Positions 26,785-39,083 of a stretch of 64,000 nucleotides of DNA are shown here, one piece after another; positions within the stretch are counted from its first letter, which is position 1, and each line of letters begins with the position of its first letter. The position numbers and the translations under genes were made by a program. The stretch is from Chromobacterium aquaticum (lineage in GTDB: Bacteria; Pseudomonadota; Gammaproteobacteria; Burkholderiales; Chromobacteriaceae), in assembly GCF_021129195.1 (NCBI RefSeq), contig NZ_JAJOHW010000100.1, positions 33,437 to 97,436 of the forward strand, in the 5' to 3' direction. The notes below the pieces were generated by a model. That model worked only from the letters and a program-made list of their open reading frames with translations. It did no database searches and was not told the origin of the DNA.

Positions 26785-28440
26785 ATGTATCAATATGATG
26801 AAGTCGACCACCGCATCGTGCGCGAGCGCGTGGCCCAATTCCGTGATCAGACCCGGCGCTACCTGGCCGGCGAATTGAGCGAGGACGAGTTTCGCCCGTT
26901 GCGGCTGATGAACGGCCTCTATGTGCAGCGACATGCGCCGATGCTGCGCGTCGCCATTCCCTACGGCCACCTGCGCAGCGGCCAGTTGCGCAAACTCGCA
27001 GACATCGCCCGCCGCTACGACAAAGGCTACGGTCATTTCACCACCCGTCAGAACATCCAGTTCAACTGGCCGGAACTGGCCAGGGTGCCGGATATCCTGG
27101 AAGAACTGTCCACGGTTGAAATGCATGCGATCCAGACCTCGGGCAACTGCGTGCGCAATACCACCACCGACGCCTTCGCCGGCGTGGCCGGCGACGAGCT
27201 GTTGGATCCGCGGCCCTGGTGCGAAATCATCCGCCAATGGAGCACGCTGCATCCGGAATTCGCCTTCCTGCCGCGCAAATTCAAGATCGCGGTGTCCGGC
27301 AGCGTGGAAGACCGCGCGGCCACCCGAGTGCACGATATCGGCCTGCATGTGGTGCGCAACGAGGCCGGCGAAGTCGGTTTCCGGGTGATGGTGGGCGGCG
27401 GTCTTGGGCGCACCCCCATCGTTGGCGACGTGGTCAAGGAATTCCTGCCCACTCCGCATCTGCTGACCTATCTGGACGCGGTGCTGCGGGTGTATAACCG
27501 CTTTGGCCGCCGCGACAACAAATACAAGGCGCGCATCAAAATCCTGGTCAAGGCGATGACGGTGGAAGGCTTCGCCGCCAAGGTCGAGGACGAATGGCTG
27601 CATATCAAGGGCGGTCCGGCCACCTTGCGCGACGAGGATGTCGCCCATTACGCCAGCTTCTTCACCGATCCGCCCTATCAGGCGCTAAGCGCGTCTTCCG
27701 AATTCGCTGCCTTGCTGGCGCAGGACAAGGCCTTCTCCCGCTGGGCGGAGCGCAATACCCGCGCGCACAAGCGGCAGGGCTATCGCTCGGTGGTGTTGTC
27801 GCTGAAACGCACCGGGGTGCCGCCGGGCGACATCAGCGCGGAGCAGATGGATGCTGCGGCCGAGTTGGCGGACCGCTTCGGCTTTGGCGAACTGCGCGTT
27901 GCTCACGAGCAGAACCTGGTGTTGCCGGACGTGCCGGAGCGGGATTTGCACGCGGTGTGGCAGTTGGCGCGGCAGCACGGCTTCGCCACGCCCAATATCG
28001 GCTTGTTGACCGATATCATCTGCTGCCCCGGCGGCGATTTCTGCTCCTTGGCCAATGCGCGTTCGATTCCGGTGGCGGAAGCGATTCAACGCACTTTCGA
28101 GGATATGGACTACCTGTACGACCTGGGCGATATTGACTGCAACTTCTCCGGCTGCATGAACGCCTGTGGCCATCACCACATCGGCAATATCGGCATTCTC
28201 GGCGTCGACAAGAATGGCGAGGAGTGGTATCAGATCACCCTCGGCGGCAGCCAGGGCTCGGCCACCAGCATAGGCAAGGTGATAGGCCCGTCCTTTGCCC
28301 AGGCCGATGTGCCCAAGGCCTTCACCACCATCATGGGTGTTTACCTAGAACAGCGCGGAGCGGGCGAGCGTTTTATCGAAACCGTGCGCCGCATCGGCCT
28401 TGACCCTTTCAAGGAGCGGGTGTATGCCAAGCATCATTAA
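26785..28440 (+). CDS. cysI: Sulfite reductase hemoprotein (nitrite/sulfite reductase family)
   Basis: 551 residues of the siroheme/[4Fe-4S] family. The cluster ligands are CCPGGDFC and CNFSGCMNACG, and the duplicated ferredoxin-like halves are visible (HFTTRQNIQFNWPEL; NGLYVQRHAPMLRVAIPYG). It reduces sulfite to sulfide; no flavoprotein cysJ lies nearby, so the electron donor may be ferredoxin, as in Pseudomonas-type enzymes. It starts 18 bp after cysH and overlaps the DUF934 gene by 17 bp. Confidence 0.93.
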   Translation: MYQYDEVDHRIVRERVAQFRDQTRRYLAGELSEDEFRPLRLMNGLYVQRHAPMLRVAIPYGHLRSGQLRKLADIARRYDKGYGHFTTRQNIQFNWPELARVPDILEELSTVEMHAIQTSGNCVRNTTTDAFAGVAGDELLDPRPWCEIIRQWSTLHPEFAFLPRKFKIAVSGSVEDRAATRVHDIGLHVVRNEAGEVGFRVMVGGGLGRTPIVGDVVKEFLPTPHLLTYLDAVLRVYNRFGRRDNKYKARIKILVKAMTVEGFAAKVEDEWLHIKGGPATLRDEDVAHYASFFTDPPYQALSASSEFAALLAQDKAFSRWAERNTRAHKRQGYRSVVLSLKRTGVPPGDISAEQMDAAAELADRFGFGELRVAHEQNLVLPDVPERDLHAVWQLARQHGFATPNIGLLTDIICCPGGDFCSLANARSIPVAEAIQRTFEDMDYLYDLGDIDCNFSGCMNACGHHHIGNIGILGVDKNGEEWYQITLGGSQGSATSIGKVIGPSFAQADVPKAFTTIMGVYLEQRGAGERFIETVRRIGLDPFKERVYAKHH

Positions 28441-28930
28441 ACAAGGGCAGTTGCGCCCGGATGACTGGAATTTGCTGCGCCAGGATGAAAACGGCCAGTT
28501 GCCAGAAACCGCCGCGGGCGGCAATGTGATCGTGCCGCTGGCGGACTGGCTGGAGCGCCGCGCGTTCTGGCGCAGCCATGCGGCGCGGGTTGGCGTTTGG
28601 CTGAGTCCGGACGATGATCCGGCGCGGCTACTGGCCGATTTGCCAGAGCTGGAGCTGATCGCCGTCGATTTTCCGGCTTTCACCGACGGCCGCGGCTACA
28701 GTCATGCCCGGCTGCTGCGTGAACGTTACGCTTATCGCGGGGAACTGCGGGCGATCGGAGATGTCTGGCAAGACCTGCTGCATTCCATGGCGCAAGTCGG
28801 ATTTGATGCTTTTGCCATCAAGGAAGGCAAGACGCTGGAATCTTCGTTGGATGGTTTTAATACTTTTAGCGAAAACTATCAGGCCACCGTGCTGAATCCG
28901 CTGCCACTGTTTCGTAGGCGCGTCACATAG
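28424..28930 (+). CDS. DUF934 protein linked to sulfite reductase
   Basis: 168-residue DUF934 protein. These genes follow cysI in many proteobacteria and are thought to aid sulfite reduction, but the activity is not established. Typical segments are VPLADWLE and FPAFTDGRGYSHARLLRERYAYRGELRAIGD (the second only partly quoted in its core FTDGRGYS). The ATG at 28424 lies inside the end of cysI, so translation is coupled. Confidence 0.83.
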   Translation: MPSIIKQGQLRPDDWNLLRQDENGQLPETAAGGNVIVPLADWLERRAFWRSHAARVGVWLSPDDDPARLLADLPELELIAVDFPAFTDGRGYSHARLLRERYAYRGELRAIGDVWQDLLHSMAQVGFDAFAIKEGKTLESSLDGFNTFSENYQATVLNPLPLFRRRVT

Positions 28931-29026
28931 GCGTAATGTGTCGCTTATGCGAGACAAAGGCCGTGCAGAAACGCTTTTTTTGATGTTTTTTTGCAACGGA
29001 TTGCTCGCAATCTGTGGCGCCTCAAG

Positions 29027-29055
29027 TTGACATGGGGTTGCAGCGTTTCTATAGT
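29027..29055 (+). promoter_or_regulatory. Sigma-70 promoter of the rmpM-like gene
   Basis: TTGACA (29027-29032), 17-bp spacer, TATAGT (29050-29055). One mismatch to consensus, so strong. It leaves a leader of about 113 nt. Two GTTTGCAG repeats lie in the leader, function unknown. Confidence 0.85.
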
Positions 29056-29174
29056 GCGGGTTAACTGCATAAACACAGTTTGCAGATCACCCTGTTGTTT
29101 GCAGTAAAATTGTTCGTGTGGTCTTTGCGTCAGCCCGCATTGCTACCCATTTTATAGATTAAAGAGGGAATAAC

Positions 29175-29852
29175 ATGACTAAACAGCTGAAACTGAGCGC
29201 CCTGGTTGCTGCTCTGTTGGTTTCCGCTAGCGCTTTTGCTGCTAAACCTGGCTATGCCGTTGACCAGTCCACCGAATCCGTGACTCGCAACAACTACGGC
29301 GAGTGCTGGAGAACCAACTTCTTCGACAAGGCCAAGGACGGCCTGGTTGAATGTGGCGATCGCGAAGCTGCCAAGCCGGTAGCCGAAGCTCCGAAGCCGG
29401 TGCTGGTTTCCGAAAAAGAAAAAGTCACCCTGTCCGCTAAAGTACTGTTCGACTTCGACAAAGCCAAGCTGCGCGGCGATGCCAAGAACGAACTGGACCC
29501 GCTGGTTGAAAAGCTGAAAGCCAACGCTGGCAAAGGCTACCTGAAGTCTGTTGAAGTTGCTGGCTACACCGACTTCATGGGCTCCGCTGCCTACAACAAC
29601 CGTCTGTCGCAAGAACGCGCTGACGCGGTTAAGAACTACTTCGTAGCCGCTGGCGTTCCGGCCGACAAAGTGTCCTCCGTTGGTCGTGGCTCCGCTGAAG
29701 CCAAGATGACCGCCGAGTGCAAGGCCAAATTCCCGAAATTCCAGAAGAAAGGTTCCAAGCAGAACCTGGCTATCAAGGAATGCATCGAGTCTGATCGTCG
29801 CGTTGAGCTGACCATCGACGCGGTTAAAGAATCGCTGGTTGAGAAGAAGTAA
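29175..29852 (+). CDS. OmpA-family peptidoglycan-binding protein, RmpM-like
   Basis: 225 residues. The signal peptide MTKQLKLSALVAALLVSASAFA is close to Neisseria RmpM (class 4 protein), and RNNYGECWRTNFFDKAKDGLVECGD is the RmpM N-terminal signature. The C-terminal OmpA domain (about 90-215) has LFDFDKAKLR, GYTDFMGSAAYN and RLSQERADAVKNYF peptidoglycan-binding motifs. It anchors the outer membrane and stabilises porins. Codons are strongly biased (many GCT, GAA, AAA) and unlike neighbours, typical of very high expression. Confidence 0.9.
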   Translation: MTKQLKLSALVAALLVSASAFAAKPGYAVDQSTESVTRNNYGECWRTNFFDKAKDGLVECGDREAAKPVAEAPKPVLVSEKEKVTLSAKVLFDFDKAKLRGDAKNELDPLVEKLKANAGKGYLKSVEVAGYTDFMGSAAYNNRLSQERADAVKNYFVAAGVPADKVSSVGRGSAEAKMTAECKAKFPKFQKKGSKQNLAIKECIESDRRVELTIDAVKESLVEKK

Positions 29853-29874
29853 TCTTACTCAAACAATCGGTTTG

Positions 29875-29902
29875 AAAAGCCCCGCTAATAGCGGGGCTTT
29901 TT
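29875..29902 (+). terminator. Intrinsic terminator of the rmpM-like gene
   Basis: AAAAGCCCCGC-TAATA-GCGGGGCTTTTT stem, then further T-rich sequence. Confidence 0.9.
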
Positions 29903-30024
29903 ATTTTGCTGCATGGCTGAAAAGCATTGGCCCGCCGCTGGAGTCCAATTGTGTTCCATGTCTGGACGCTTTCCATGGCGGGCAGATACAATCGAAGGTT
30001 TTCAGGACGCAATAAGACCAGCAC

Positions 30025-30960
30025 ATGCAGGTATTCTTTGGAGATCCGCAGCGTTACCGGCTGTCAGCCTGCGCCTTGACCATCGGTAATTTTGACGGCG
30101 TGCATCTTGGCCATCAGAAAATGCTGCAACGGCTGCGGCTGGAGGCCGATGCGCGCGGCTTGCCGACGGCCCTGTTGACCTTCGAGCCGCACCCACGCGA
30201 ATTCTTCACGCGAGACAAGCCTCCTGGGCGCTTGTCCACGCTGCGCGACAAGCTGGCGTTTCTGCAGCGGCTGGGCTTGGTCGACTATGTGTTTGTCTAC
30301 CGCTTCAATCGCGGCTTCGCCGGCATGTCGGCGCCGGACTTCATCGACAAAGTGCTGGTGCGGGGTTTGCAGACCAAGTATTTGCTGATTGGCGACGATT
30401 TCCAGTTCGGCGCCAAGCGTCAGGGCAATTTCGAAATGCTGAGCTCCTGTAGCCACTTCGTTACCGAGGCGATGCCCACGGTGCTGGCCATGGGCGAGCG
30501 GGCATCCAGCACCCTGGTGCGCGAACGGCTGGCCGCCGGCGACCTGGGGGGCGCGGAACACTTGCTGGGCCGTGAGTACCAGATTTCCGGCCGTGTGGTG
30601 CATGGCAAGAAACTGGGGCGTACCATAGGCTTCCCCACCGCCAACATCCATTTGCCGCATCTGCGGCCGGCGCTGCAAGGCGTGTTCGTGGTGCAGGCGG
30701 AAACCGCCGATGGCGTGCTGGGGGGCGTGGCCAGCCTGGGGCTGAACCCGACGGTCAGCGACACGCCGGACTACAAGCTGGAAGTGCACCTGTTCGATTT
30801 CGCTGGCGATCTCTACGGCCAGCGGCTGACGGTGCGATTCTTGAAGAAACTGCGCGATGAGGCGCGGTATGATGATTTATCGGCGCTGATCGCTCAGATC
30901 GAAAAAGACGCGGCCAGCGCCAAGACCTATTTGACAAGTTTGCAGCGAGAGCAGGCATGA
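30025..30960 (+). CDS. ribF: Bifunctional riboflavin kinase/FAD synthetase
   Basis: 311 residues. It makes FMN and FAD. The adenylyltransferase domain has [14 protein letters not shown] (about residues 17-30, with the HxGH-like loop), and GDDFQFG. The kinase domain has [14 protein letters not shown] (about 193-206) and LNPTVSD. Length fits RibF (about 310). It overlaps ileS by 4 bp (ATGA), the usual ribF-ileS-lspA-ispH order. No FMN riboswitch is seen in the short leader. Confidence 0.96.
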   Translation: MQVFFGDPQRYRLSACALTIGNFDGVHLGHQKMLQRLRLEADARGLPTALLTFEPHPREFFTRDKPPGRLSTLRDKLAFLQRLGLVDYVFVYRFNRGFAGMSAPDFIDKVLVRGLQTKYLLIGDDFQFGAKRQGNFEMLSSCSHFVTEAMPTVLAMGERASSTLVRERLAAGDLGGAEHLLGREYQISGRVVHGKKLGRTIGFPTANIHLPHLRPALQGVFVVQAETADGVLGGVASLGLNPTVSDTPDYKLEVHLFDFAGDLYGQRLTVRFLKKLRDEARYDDLSALIAQIEKDAASAKTYLTSLQREQA

Positions 30961-33734
30961 GCATCGATTATCGTAAAACCGTAAACCTGCTGGATACCCC
31001 CTTCGCCATGCGCGGGGATCTGGCCAAACGCGAACCGGCCTGGGTCAAGCGCTGGCAAGAGGAGAAGCGCTATGAAAAGCTGCGCAAGCTCTCCGCCGGC
31101 CGACCCAAATTCATCCTGCACGATGGCCCGCCGTACGCCAACAACGATATCCACCTGGGCCACGCGGTCAACAAGGTGTTGAAGGACATCATCGTCCGCT
31201 CCAAGACGCTGGCGGGTTTCGACGCCCCCTATGTGCCGGGCTGGGACTGTCATGGCCTGCCCATCGAGCTGATGGTGGAGAAGCTGCACGGCAAGGACAT
31301 TCCCGCCGCCAAGTTCCGCGAACTGTGCCGTGAATACGCGAAAGAGCAAGTGGCGCGTCAGAAGAAGGGCTTCATCCGCCTGGGCGTGTTGGGCGATTGG
31401 GACAATCCCTATCTGACCATGGATTTCAAGACCGAGGCCGACATCGTGCGCACCCTCGGCAAGATCTTCGAAAACGGCTATCTGAGCAAGGGCGAGAAGC
31501 CGGTGCATTGGTGCATCGAGTGCGGCTCCTCTTTGGCCGAGGCCGAAGTCGAATACGAAGACAAGGTGTCGCCGGCGATCGACGTCGGTTTCAAGCTGGT
31601 GGACACGGCCAAGGCGGGTGAAATCTTCGGCGCGGACGCCTCCGGCGCGATGGCGGTGATCTGGACCACCACGCCGTGGACCCTGCCGGCCAACCAGGCC
31701 GTCGCCGTCGGCGAGGAACTGGTTTATCAATTGCTGGATACCCCCAAGGGCAAGCTTGTCCTGGCCAAGGACCTGGCCGAGGCGGCGATGAAACGCTATG
31801 GCGTTGAATCTTGCCAAGTATTGGGCGAGGCCAAGGGCCGGGCGCTGGAGTTGTTGCAGCTGCAACATCCGTTCTACGCGCGTCAGGTGCCGGTGATCCT
31901 GGGCGATCACGTCACCACCGACGCGGGTACTGGTCTGGTGCACACCGCGCCGGCGCATGGCCTGGAAGACTTCCAGGCCGGCCTGCATTACAAGTTGCCG
32001 GTGGCCAACCCGGTGGCCGACAACGGCTGCTACAAGTCCGGCACCGAGCTGTTCGCCGGCTTGCTGGTCTGGGACGCCAATCCGCGCATCATCGAAACGC
32101 TGGAAGAGCACGGCGCGCTGGTGCACAAGGCCAAGCTGGAGCACAGCTACCCGCATTGCTGGCGCCACAAGACCCCAATCATTTTCCGCGCCACGCCGCA
32201 GTGGTTTATCGGCATGGACAAGGCCGGCCACGGCGGCGAGACCCTGCGCTCCATCAGCCAACGCGCGGTGGATGCCACCGAGTTCTTCCCGGCCTGGGGC
32301 CGCGCGCGTCTGGACGCGATGATCAAGAACAGCCCGGACTGGTGCGTGTCGCGCCAGCGTAATTGGGGCGTGCCGATGACCTTCTTCATCCACAAGGACA
32401 GCGGGGAATTGCATCCGCGCTCGGCGCAATTGCTGGAAGAAGTGGCGCTGCGCATCGAGCAGCAGGGCATCGAAGCCTGGTTCAGCCTGGATGCCAAGGA
32501 GTTGTTGGGCGAGGAGGCCGAGCACTACCGCAAGCTGTCCGATACTCTGGATGTGTGGTTCGACTCCGGCTCCACCCATTTCGCCGTGCTCAAGCAGCGC
32601 GCCGAACTGGCCTGGCCGGCGGACCTGTACCTGGAGGGCTCGGACCAGCACCGCGGCTGGTTCCAGTCCTCGCTGAAAACCGGTTGCGCCACCATAGGCC
32701 GCGCGCCGTACAAGCAGTTGCTGACCCACGGTTTCACCGTGGACGACAAGGGCTACAAGATGTCCAAGTCGCGCGGCAACGGCATTGCGCCGGAAGAGAT
32801 CTGCGGCACCCTGGGCGCCGACATCCTGCGCCTGTGGGTGGCCAGCGCCGACTACTCCGGCGATATGTCGCTGTCGCAGGAAATCCTGAAGCGCACGACG
32901 GAAAGCTATCGCCGCTTGCGTAATACCATCCGCTTCCTGCTGTCCAATCTGTCGGACTTCGATCCGCTGGAACACACCGTGCCCTTGGCCAATATGGTGG
33001 AACTGGACCAGTACGCGCTGCTGCGCGCGCGCGAAGTGCAGGAAAAGGTGGTGGGCGAGTTGTACTCGCGTTATGCCTTCCATCACGTGGTGCAGGAAGT
33101 GGTGGGCTATTGCTCCGAGGACCTGGGCGCTTTCTACCTGGACGTGATCAAGGACCGGCTGTACACCACCAAGGCCGACAGCCACGCGCGCCGCAGCGCG
33201 CAGACCGCGCTGTACCATATCACCCGCAGCCTGCTGCTGATGGTGGCGCCCATCCTGTGCTTCACCGCCGACGAGGCGTGGAATGTGTTGGTGGACAGCG
33301 AGGAAGAATCGACCCTCTATCACATCTGGCACGAATTCCCGGCCCAGGCCGCCGAACGCGAAGCGGCCTTGGCCGCCAAGTGGCAGGCCATCCGCGAACT
33401 GCGCGCTCAAGTGAACAAGCAGATCGAAGAACTGCGCAGCGCCGAGCAACTGGGCTCCTCGTTGCAGGCGGAAATCGAGATTGAAGCCGACGACGTCTTG
33501 CTGCCGTGGCTGCACAGCCTGGGCGATGAACTCAAGTTCGTGCTGATTGTCTCTAAAGCCAGCGTCAAGCAAGGTGAACACACTCGCGTCAGCGTGGTGT
33601 CGTCCACGCAGCAGAAGTGCGAGCGCTGCTGGCACTACCGCGCCGACATCGGCAGTCATGCCGGCCATGGCGCGGTGTGCGGTCGTTGCGTGGATAACAT
33701 CGACGGCAAGGGCGAGTTCCGCAAGTTCGCCTAA
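30957..33734 (+). CDS. ileS: Isoleucyl-tRNA synthetase
   Basis: 925-residue class I synthetase. The HIGH-type motif is in [18 protein letters not shown] (about 57-74), KMSKS in [11 protein letters not shown] (about 600), and the tryptophan/CP1 editing domain contains [18 protein letters not shown] sequence. The C-terminal zinc site is CERCWHYR and CGRC. It charges tRNA-Ile. The start overlaps the ribF stop by 4 bp. Confidence 0.98.
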   Translation: MSIDYRKTVNLLDTPFAMRGDLAKREPAWVKRWQEEKRYEKLRKLSAGRPKFILHDGPPYANNDIHLGHAVNKVLKDIIVRSKTLAGFDAPYVPGWDCHGLPIELMVEKLHGKDIPAAKFRELCREYAKEQVARQKKGFIRLGVLGDWDNPYLTMDFKTEADIVRTLGKIFENGYLSKGEKPVHWCIECGSSLAEAEVEYEDKVSPAIDVGFKLVDTAKAGEIFGADASGAMAVIWTTTPWTLPANQAVAVGEELVYQLLDTPKGKLVLAKDLAEAAMKRYGVESCQVLGEAKGRALELLQLQHPFYARQVPVILGDHVTTDAGTGLVHTAPAHGLEDFQAGLHYKLPVANPVADNGCYKSGTELFAGLLVWDANPRIIETLEEHGALVHKAKLEHSYPHCWRHKTPIIFRATPQWFIGMDKAGHGGETLRSISQRAVDATEFFPAWGRARLDAMIKNSPDWCVSRQRNWGVPMTFFIHKDSGELHPRSAQLLEEVALRIEQQGIEAWFSLDAKELLGEEAEHYRKLSDTLDVWFDSGSTHFAVLKQRAELAWPADLYLEGSDQHRGWFQSSLKTGCATIGRAPYKQLLTHGFTVDDKGYKMSKSRGNGIAPEEICGTLGADILRLWVASADYSGDMSLSQEILKRTTESYRRLRNTIRFLLSNLSDFDPLEHTVPLANMVELDQYALLRAREVQEKVVGELYSRYAFHHVVQEVVGYCSEDLGAFYLDVIKDRLYTTKADSHARRSAQTALYHITRSLLLMVAPILCFTADEAWNVLVDSEEESTLYHIWHEFPAQAAEREAALAAKWQAIRELRAQVNKQIEELRSAEQLGSSLQAEIEIEADDVLLPWLHSLGDELKFVLIVSKASVKQGEHTRVSVVSSTQQKCERCWHYRADIGSHAGHGAVCGRCVDNIDGKGEFRKFA

Positions 33735-33771
33735 GTTTGGCGGGCCGTTAGCCATCGCTTGACGAGGCTGG

Positions 33772-33808
33772 GCCGGAGGCAGTGGAGCGCAAGCTCCGCG
33801 CTTCCGGC
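33772..33808. other. ileS-lspA intergenic hairpin with GCAA tetraloop
   Basis: GCCGGA (33772-33777) and TCCGGC (33803-33808) form the outer stem. GGAGC-GCAA-GCTCC forms the inner stem with a GNRA tetraloop. No good T run follows. A second small hairpin GCGCTT-CGCTT-AAGCGC (about 33831-33847) comes just before lspA. Possibly a processing or attenuation structure. Confidence 0.5.
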
Positions 33809-33860
33809 GCTTTGATATCTAGAGTGCGCGGCGCTTCGCTTAAGCGCAATGGAAGGTCTG

Positions 33861-34361
33861 ATGGATTCTGCAATGACTATGCCCAAGGCTAGGCAATGGC
33901 CGAAGTGGTTTGCGCTGGCCGCGGTGATCGTGCTGCTGGATCAATTGTCCAAGATCTATTTCAACGGCAATTACCAGTACGGCGAAGTCCGGGAAGTCAT
34001 TCCCGGCTTTTTCGGATTTACCTTGTTGTACAATCCGGGCGCGGCGTTCAGCTTCCTGCACGACGCTGGCGGCTGGCAGAAGTATCTGTTTTCCGGCCTG
34101 GCGTTCGCCGTGTCCGGCTGGCTGGGCTGGAACATCTTCAAGAACCGCTTCAGCGGGCTGATGAGCCTGGCCGCGGCCTTCATCATGGGCGGCGCGCTCG
34201 GCAATGTGATAGACCGCATCGTCCACGGCCATGTGATCGATTTCATCCAGGTGCACTACTACAGCAGCTGGTCGTACCCGGCTTTCAATCTGGCGGACTC
34301 CTTCATCTGCGTCGGAGCCGCCTTGATGGTGCTGGACAGTTTCAGAAAGCCGCGCGCCTGA
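33861..34361 (+). CDS. lspA: Lipoprotein signal peptidase (signal peptidase II)
   Basis: About 166 residues with four membrane helices. The two catalytic aspartates are in GNVIDRIVHGHVIDF and FNLADSFI. It cuts the signal peptide of prolipoproteins after lipidation. The frame opens at 33849, but the ATG at 33861 has GGAAGG at a good distance and is preferred. Confidence 0.95.
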   Translation: MDSAMTMPKARQWPKWFALAAVIVLLDQLSKIYFNGNYQYGEVREVIPGFFGFTLLYNPGAAFSFLHDAGGWQKYLFSGLAFAVSGWLGWNIFKNRFSGLMSLAAAFIMGGALGNVIDRIVHGHVIDFIQVHYYSSWSYPAFNLADSFICVGAALMVLDSFRKPRA

Positions 34362-34388
34362 GCGCCGCGGCTTGAGCAAGGATTTGTG

Positions 34389-35330
34389 ATGACGAAGACC
34401 ATCATGCTGGCCAATCCGCGCGGCTTCTGCGCCGGAGTGGACCGGGCCATCGCCATCGTCGAGCGGGCGATCGAACTCTACGGCGCGCCGATCTACGTGC
34501 GCCACGAAGTGGTGCATAACCGCTTCGTCGTCGAGAACCTGCGCGCCAAGGGCGCGGTGTTCATCGAAGAACTGAAGGACGTACCCAGCGGCAGCACCCT
34601 GGTGTATTCCGCCCATGGCGTGCCGCTGTCGGTGCGCGAGGAGGCCGCCGCTTTGGGCCTGCAGGTATTCGATGCCACCTGTCCCTTGGTGACCAAGGTG
34701 CATGTCGAAGTCAAGCGCATGCACAAGGCGGGCATGGAAATCATCATGATAGGCCATGCCGGCCATCCCGAGGTGGAAGGCACCATGGGCCAGGTGGATG
34801 GCAATATGTATCTGGTGGAAAACGTGGCCGATGTCGCCAAGCTGCGGGTGCGCAATCCGGCGGCGCTGTCCTATGTCAGCCAGACCACGCTGTCGGTGGA
34901 CGAGACCCGCGACATCATCGCCGAACTGAAGGCGCGCTTTCCCGAGATCTCCAGCCCGAAGAAGGACGATATCTGCTACGCCACGCAAAACCGCCAGGAC
35001 GCGGTGAAGGTGTTGGCCGACGAGTGCGACATCGTGGTGGTGGTGGGCTCGCCCAATAGCTCCAACTCCAATCGCCTGCGCGAAGTGGCCGCGCTCAAGG
35101 GCGTGGACGCCTATATGGTGGACAACGCCGGTCAGCTGGAGGAGGCGTGGTTCGCCGGCAAGCAGCGCGTCGGCGTCACCGCCGGCGCCAGCGCGCCGGA
35201 AGTGCTGGTGCAGGCGGTGATAGACCAGATCAAGGCGTTTGGCGCCGACAGCGTCAGCGAACTGGCCGGCGTGGAGGAGAGCACCGTGTTCGCGCTGCCG
35301 CCGGCCTTGCGCGAAGACAAGCGCGCCTGA
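34389..35330 (+). CDS. ispH: 4-hydroxy-3-methylbut-2-enyl diphosphate reductase
   Basis: 313 residues, the last enzyme of the non-mevalonate isoprenoid pathway. Its [4Fe-4S] ligands are Cys in GFCAGVDRA, in [11 protein letters not shown] and in [12 protein letters not shown]; the proton-donor glutamate is in [12 protein letters not shown] directly precedes the ATG. It lies 27 bp after lspA in the ribF-ileS-lspA-ispH cluster. Confidence 0.97.
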   Translation: MTKTIMLANPRGFCAGVDRAIAIVERAIELYGAPIYVRHEVVHNRFVVENLRAKGAVFIEELKDVPSGSTLVYSAHGVPLSVREEAAALGLQVFDATCPLVTKVHVEVKRMHKAGMEIIMIGHAGHPEVEGTMGQVDGNMYLVENVADVAKLRVRNPAALSYVSQTTLSVDETRDIIAELKARFPEISSPKKDDICYATQNRQDAVKVLADECDIVVVVGSPNSSNSNRLREVAALKGVDAYMVDNAGQLEEAWFAGKQRVGVTAGASAPEVLVQAVIDQIKAFGADSVSELAGVEESTVFALPPALREDKRA

Positions 35331-35354
35331 GTCCATCAAGTCCTGAGCCAAACC

Positions 35355-35383
35355 GCCCCGCGATTTCGTCGCGGGGCTTTTTC
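35355..35383 (+). terminator. Intrinsic terminator after ispH
   Basis: GCCCCGCGA-TTTCG-TCGCGGGGC stem followed by T5. Confidence 0.88.
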
Positions 35384-35486
35384 ATGTCCGCGCGGCGACG
35401 ATCCTGAGTTGCGGGCAGGGGTATTGAAAACCCTGGGACAGCCCTTATCTGATGCGCATCGTTGACCAACTTTCGACCAAGTCACC

Positions 35487-37382
<1,896 letters not shown>

Positions 37383-37404
37383 GTCGAACATGGTCTCCCA
37401 CAGC

Positions 37405-37433
37405 AATGCCCCGCCTCGGCGGGGCATTTTTTT
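37405..37433 (+). terminator. Intrinsic terminator after htpG
   Basis: AATGCCCCGCC-TC-GGCGGGGCATT stem, then T5. Confidence 0.9.
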
Positions 37434-37510
37434 GCGGCTGGCAATAATGCCGCGCTAAAAACCATGGCTGGGGGTATCATCGGCGGCGTCTCACTCGCTA
37501 TGACTCAGTC

Positions 37511-39016
37511 ATGATCGAATTGTCGCTGATTCACGCATTGCCGGAGCCGCCCTGGCAAGCCCTGGACTTGAAAGCGGCGCGCGCCCAGCTAGCCAGCCTG
37601 GCGACGCTGCCGGCGCAACTGGCCGCGAACCAGGTCGGCCAATGGCTGGCGCAATGGCTGCGCGCGGCCTTGGCGCCGGCCGAGCGCCTGGCGCTGCTGC
37701 AAACGCTGCAAGCCCCGGTGTCGGCGCTGGCGGCGCGGCTGGAGAGCGGCGCGGCGCGCCAGGAGCTGTCCTGCACGCCGGAGGCGCGCGCCGGTTTGCA
37801 TTCTGCTCGCCAATTGCTGCGGCAATGGCATGAACAGTGCAAGCTGCTGGCGCAGGCGTTCAGTGCTCAGGAAGCCAGCCGTTTTGCTAGTTCGCGCCCG
37901 CGGCAGGAGGCCTTGCAACTGGCGCTGGCCAGCGGCTACGACTTGCTGGCGTTGCACGCGCGCAGCTATGCGCCGCTGTACAAGGGCTTCTGGCGCGACT
38001 GCCACCACCTGTACGCTCATGCGCTATCCCAGGGTTGGGAAGGGCGGCAAGCCGGCAGCGGCACGGCGGCGCCGGGGCTCAGCTATCGCCGCCTGATGCT
38101 GCTGGGCCTGACCGCCAGCAATCGGCTGGAGCCGGCCAAGATCGCGCTGCTGCTGCAATGGCTGGAACAGCATGCCGGCCTGCTGCGCGTGGAACAACTG
38201 GATCAACCGCTGGGAGACGAGGGCGCGCTGGCGTTTCGCGCCGATGTCGATCGTCCGGCGCGCTTCTGCGCCGAACTGGACCTGGACGGCGACGGTGTGT
38301 GGTGGCGGCTGGACGCCGGCCGCCTGCTGCAGCGCATGGATGAGCTGGGCCGCCAGCGCCAGCGTCAGGGCCTGGACGACAGTCACGAAGCCTGGCTGCT
38401 GGCGCGTTTGCGCCAGGAATGGAGCGCGCCGCGCCGGCGGCGCCATGTCCGGCTGCGCCGGCTCAGTGTTGAAACCGTAGAATTGGTCAGCCTGTTGCCG
38501 CGCTGCTGGCGGCTGGCCGCCGGCGCGCCGGCCGACGGCGAATTGGAGCCTTGCCACTTGCAGATCAGCAATCTCAGCGCTTCCGGCCTGCTATTGCAGG
38601 GCGAGTCCTTGCAGCAGCCGCTGCGCGCCGGCGAGGTGGTGATGCTGCGCCGCCGCGGTTTCGGCTGGCAGCTGGGTCTGGTGCGCTGGGTCAGTTTCGG
38701 CGGCGAGGACATGCAGACCGAGTGCGGGATCGAATTCATCGGCAAGCGTCCGCAAGCGGTGGAAGTGGCGGCGGTCACCAGCCATGCCAGCGGCGGTTTC
38801 GAGCCGGCGCTGCGCATGCAGGCGGAGAGGCATTTTCGTCTTTCCGGCATTCTAGTGCTGCCGGGGCGTTTATATCAGGCGATGCGTCCCTTTCTGTTGC
38901 GCGGCGCGGATGGCGAGAGCCGGGTGCGCGCGGTGCGCCTGCTGCAGCAAACCGCGCATTACCAGTTTGTCGAGATCAAGATCGACGAAGCGCTGCCGGC
39001 GGAGGCGCCGGCCTGA
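37511..39016 (+). CDS. PilZ-like domain protein with long helical N-terminal part
   Basis: 501 residues, not recognised as a named protein. Residues about 1-300 are Ala/Leu-rich and helical with no membrane segment or signal peptide. A PilZ-type domain follows at about 313-415: an Arg-rich start (RRRRHVRLRR), then NLSASG matching the (D/N)xSxxG motif of c-di-GMP-binding PilZ domains, and a CGIEFIG strand. About 85 residues follow it. It may be a c-di-GMP effector, but residue spacing is not confirmed. It lies alone between htpG and scpA. Confidence 0.65.
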   Translation: MIELSLIHALPEPPWQALDLKAARAQLASLATLPAQLAANQVGQWLAQWLRAALAPAERLALLQTLQAPVSALAARLESGAARQELSCTPEARAGLHSARQLLRQWHEQCKLLAQAFSAQEASRFASSRPRQEALQLALASGYDLLALHARSYAPLYKGFWRDCHHLYAHALSQGWEGRQAGSGTAAPGLSYRRLMLLGLTASNRLEPAKIALLLQWLEQHAGLLRVEQLDQPLGDEGALAFRADVDRPARFCAELDLDGDGVWWRLDAGRLLQRMDELGRQRQRQGLDDSHEAWLLARLRQEWSAPRRRRHVRLRRLSVETVELVSLLPRCWRLAAGAPADGELEPCHLQISNLSASGLLLQGESLQQPLRAGEVVMLRRRGFGWQLGLVRWVSFGGEDMQTECGIEFIGKRPQAVEVAAVTSHASGGFEPALRMQAERHFRLSGILVLPGRLYQAMRPFLLRGADGESRVRAVRLLQQTAHYQFVEIKIDEALPAEAPA

Positions 39017-39083
39017 ATCCACGCCCAGCGCGCGCGGGCAAGTTCCGTCACCCGTCGGGCCGCTAGCTGGTATCCTTGCCGCC

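Noticed and set aside
30927..33755. 942-codon ORF antisense to ileS
   Set aside because: It is a mirror of ileS caused by high GC at third positions; the protein has no family features and a low-complexity composition.
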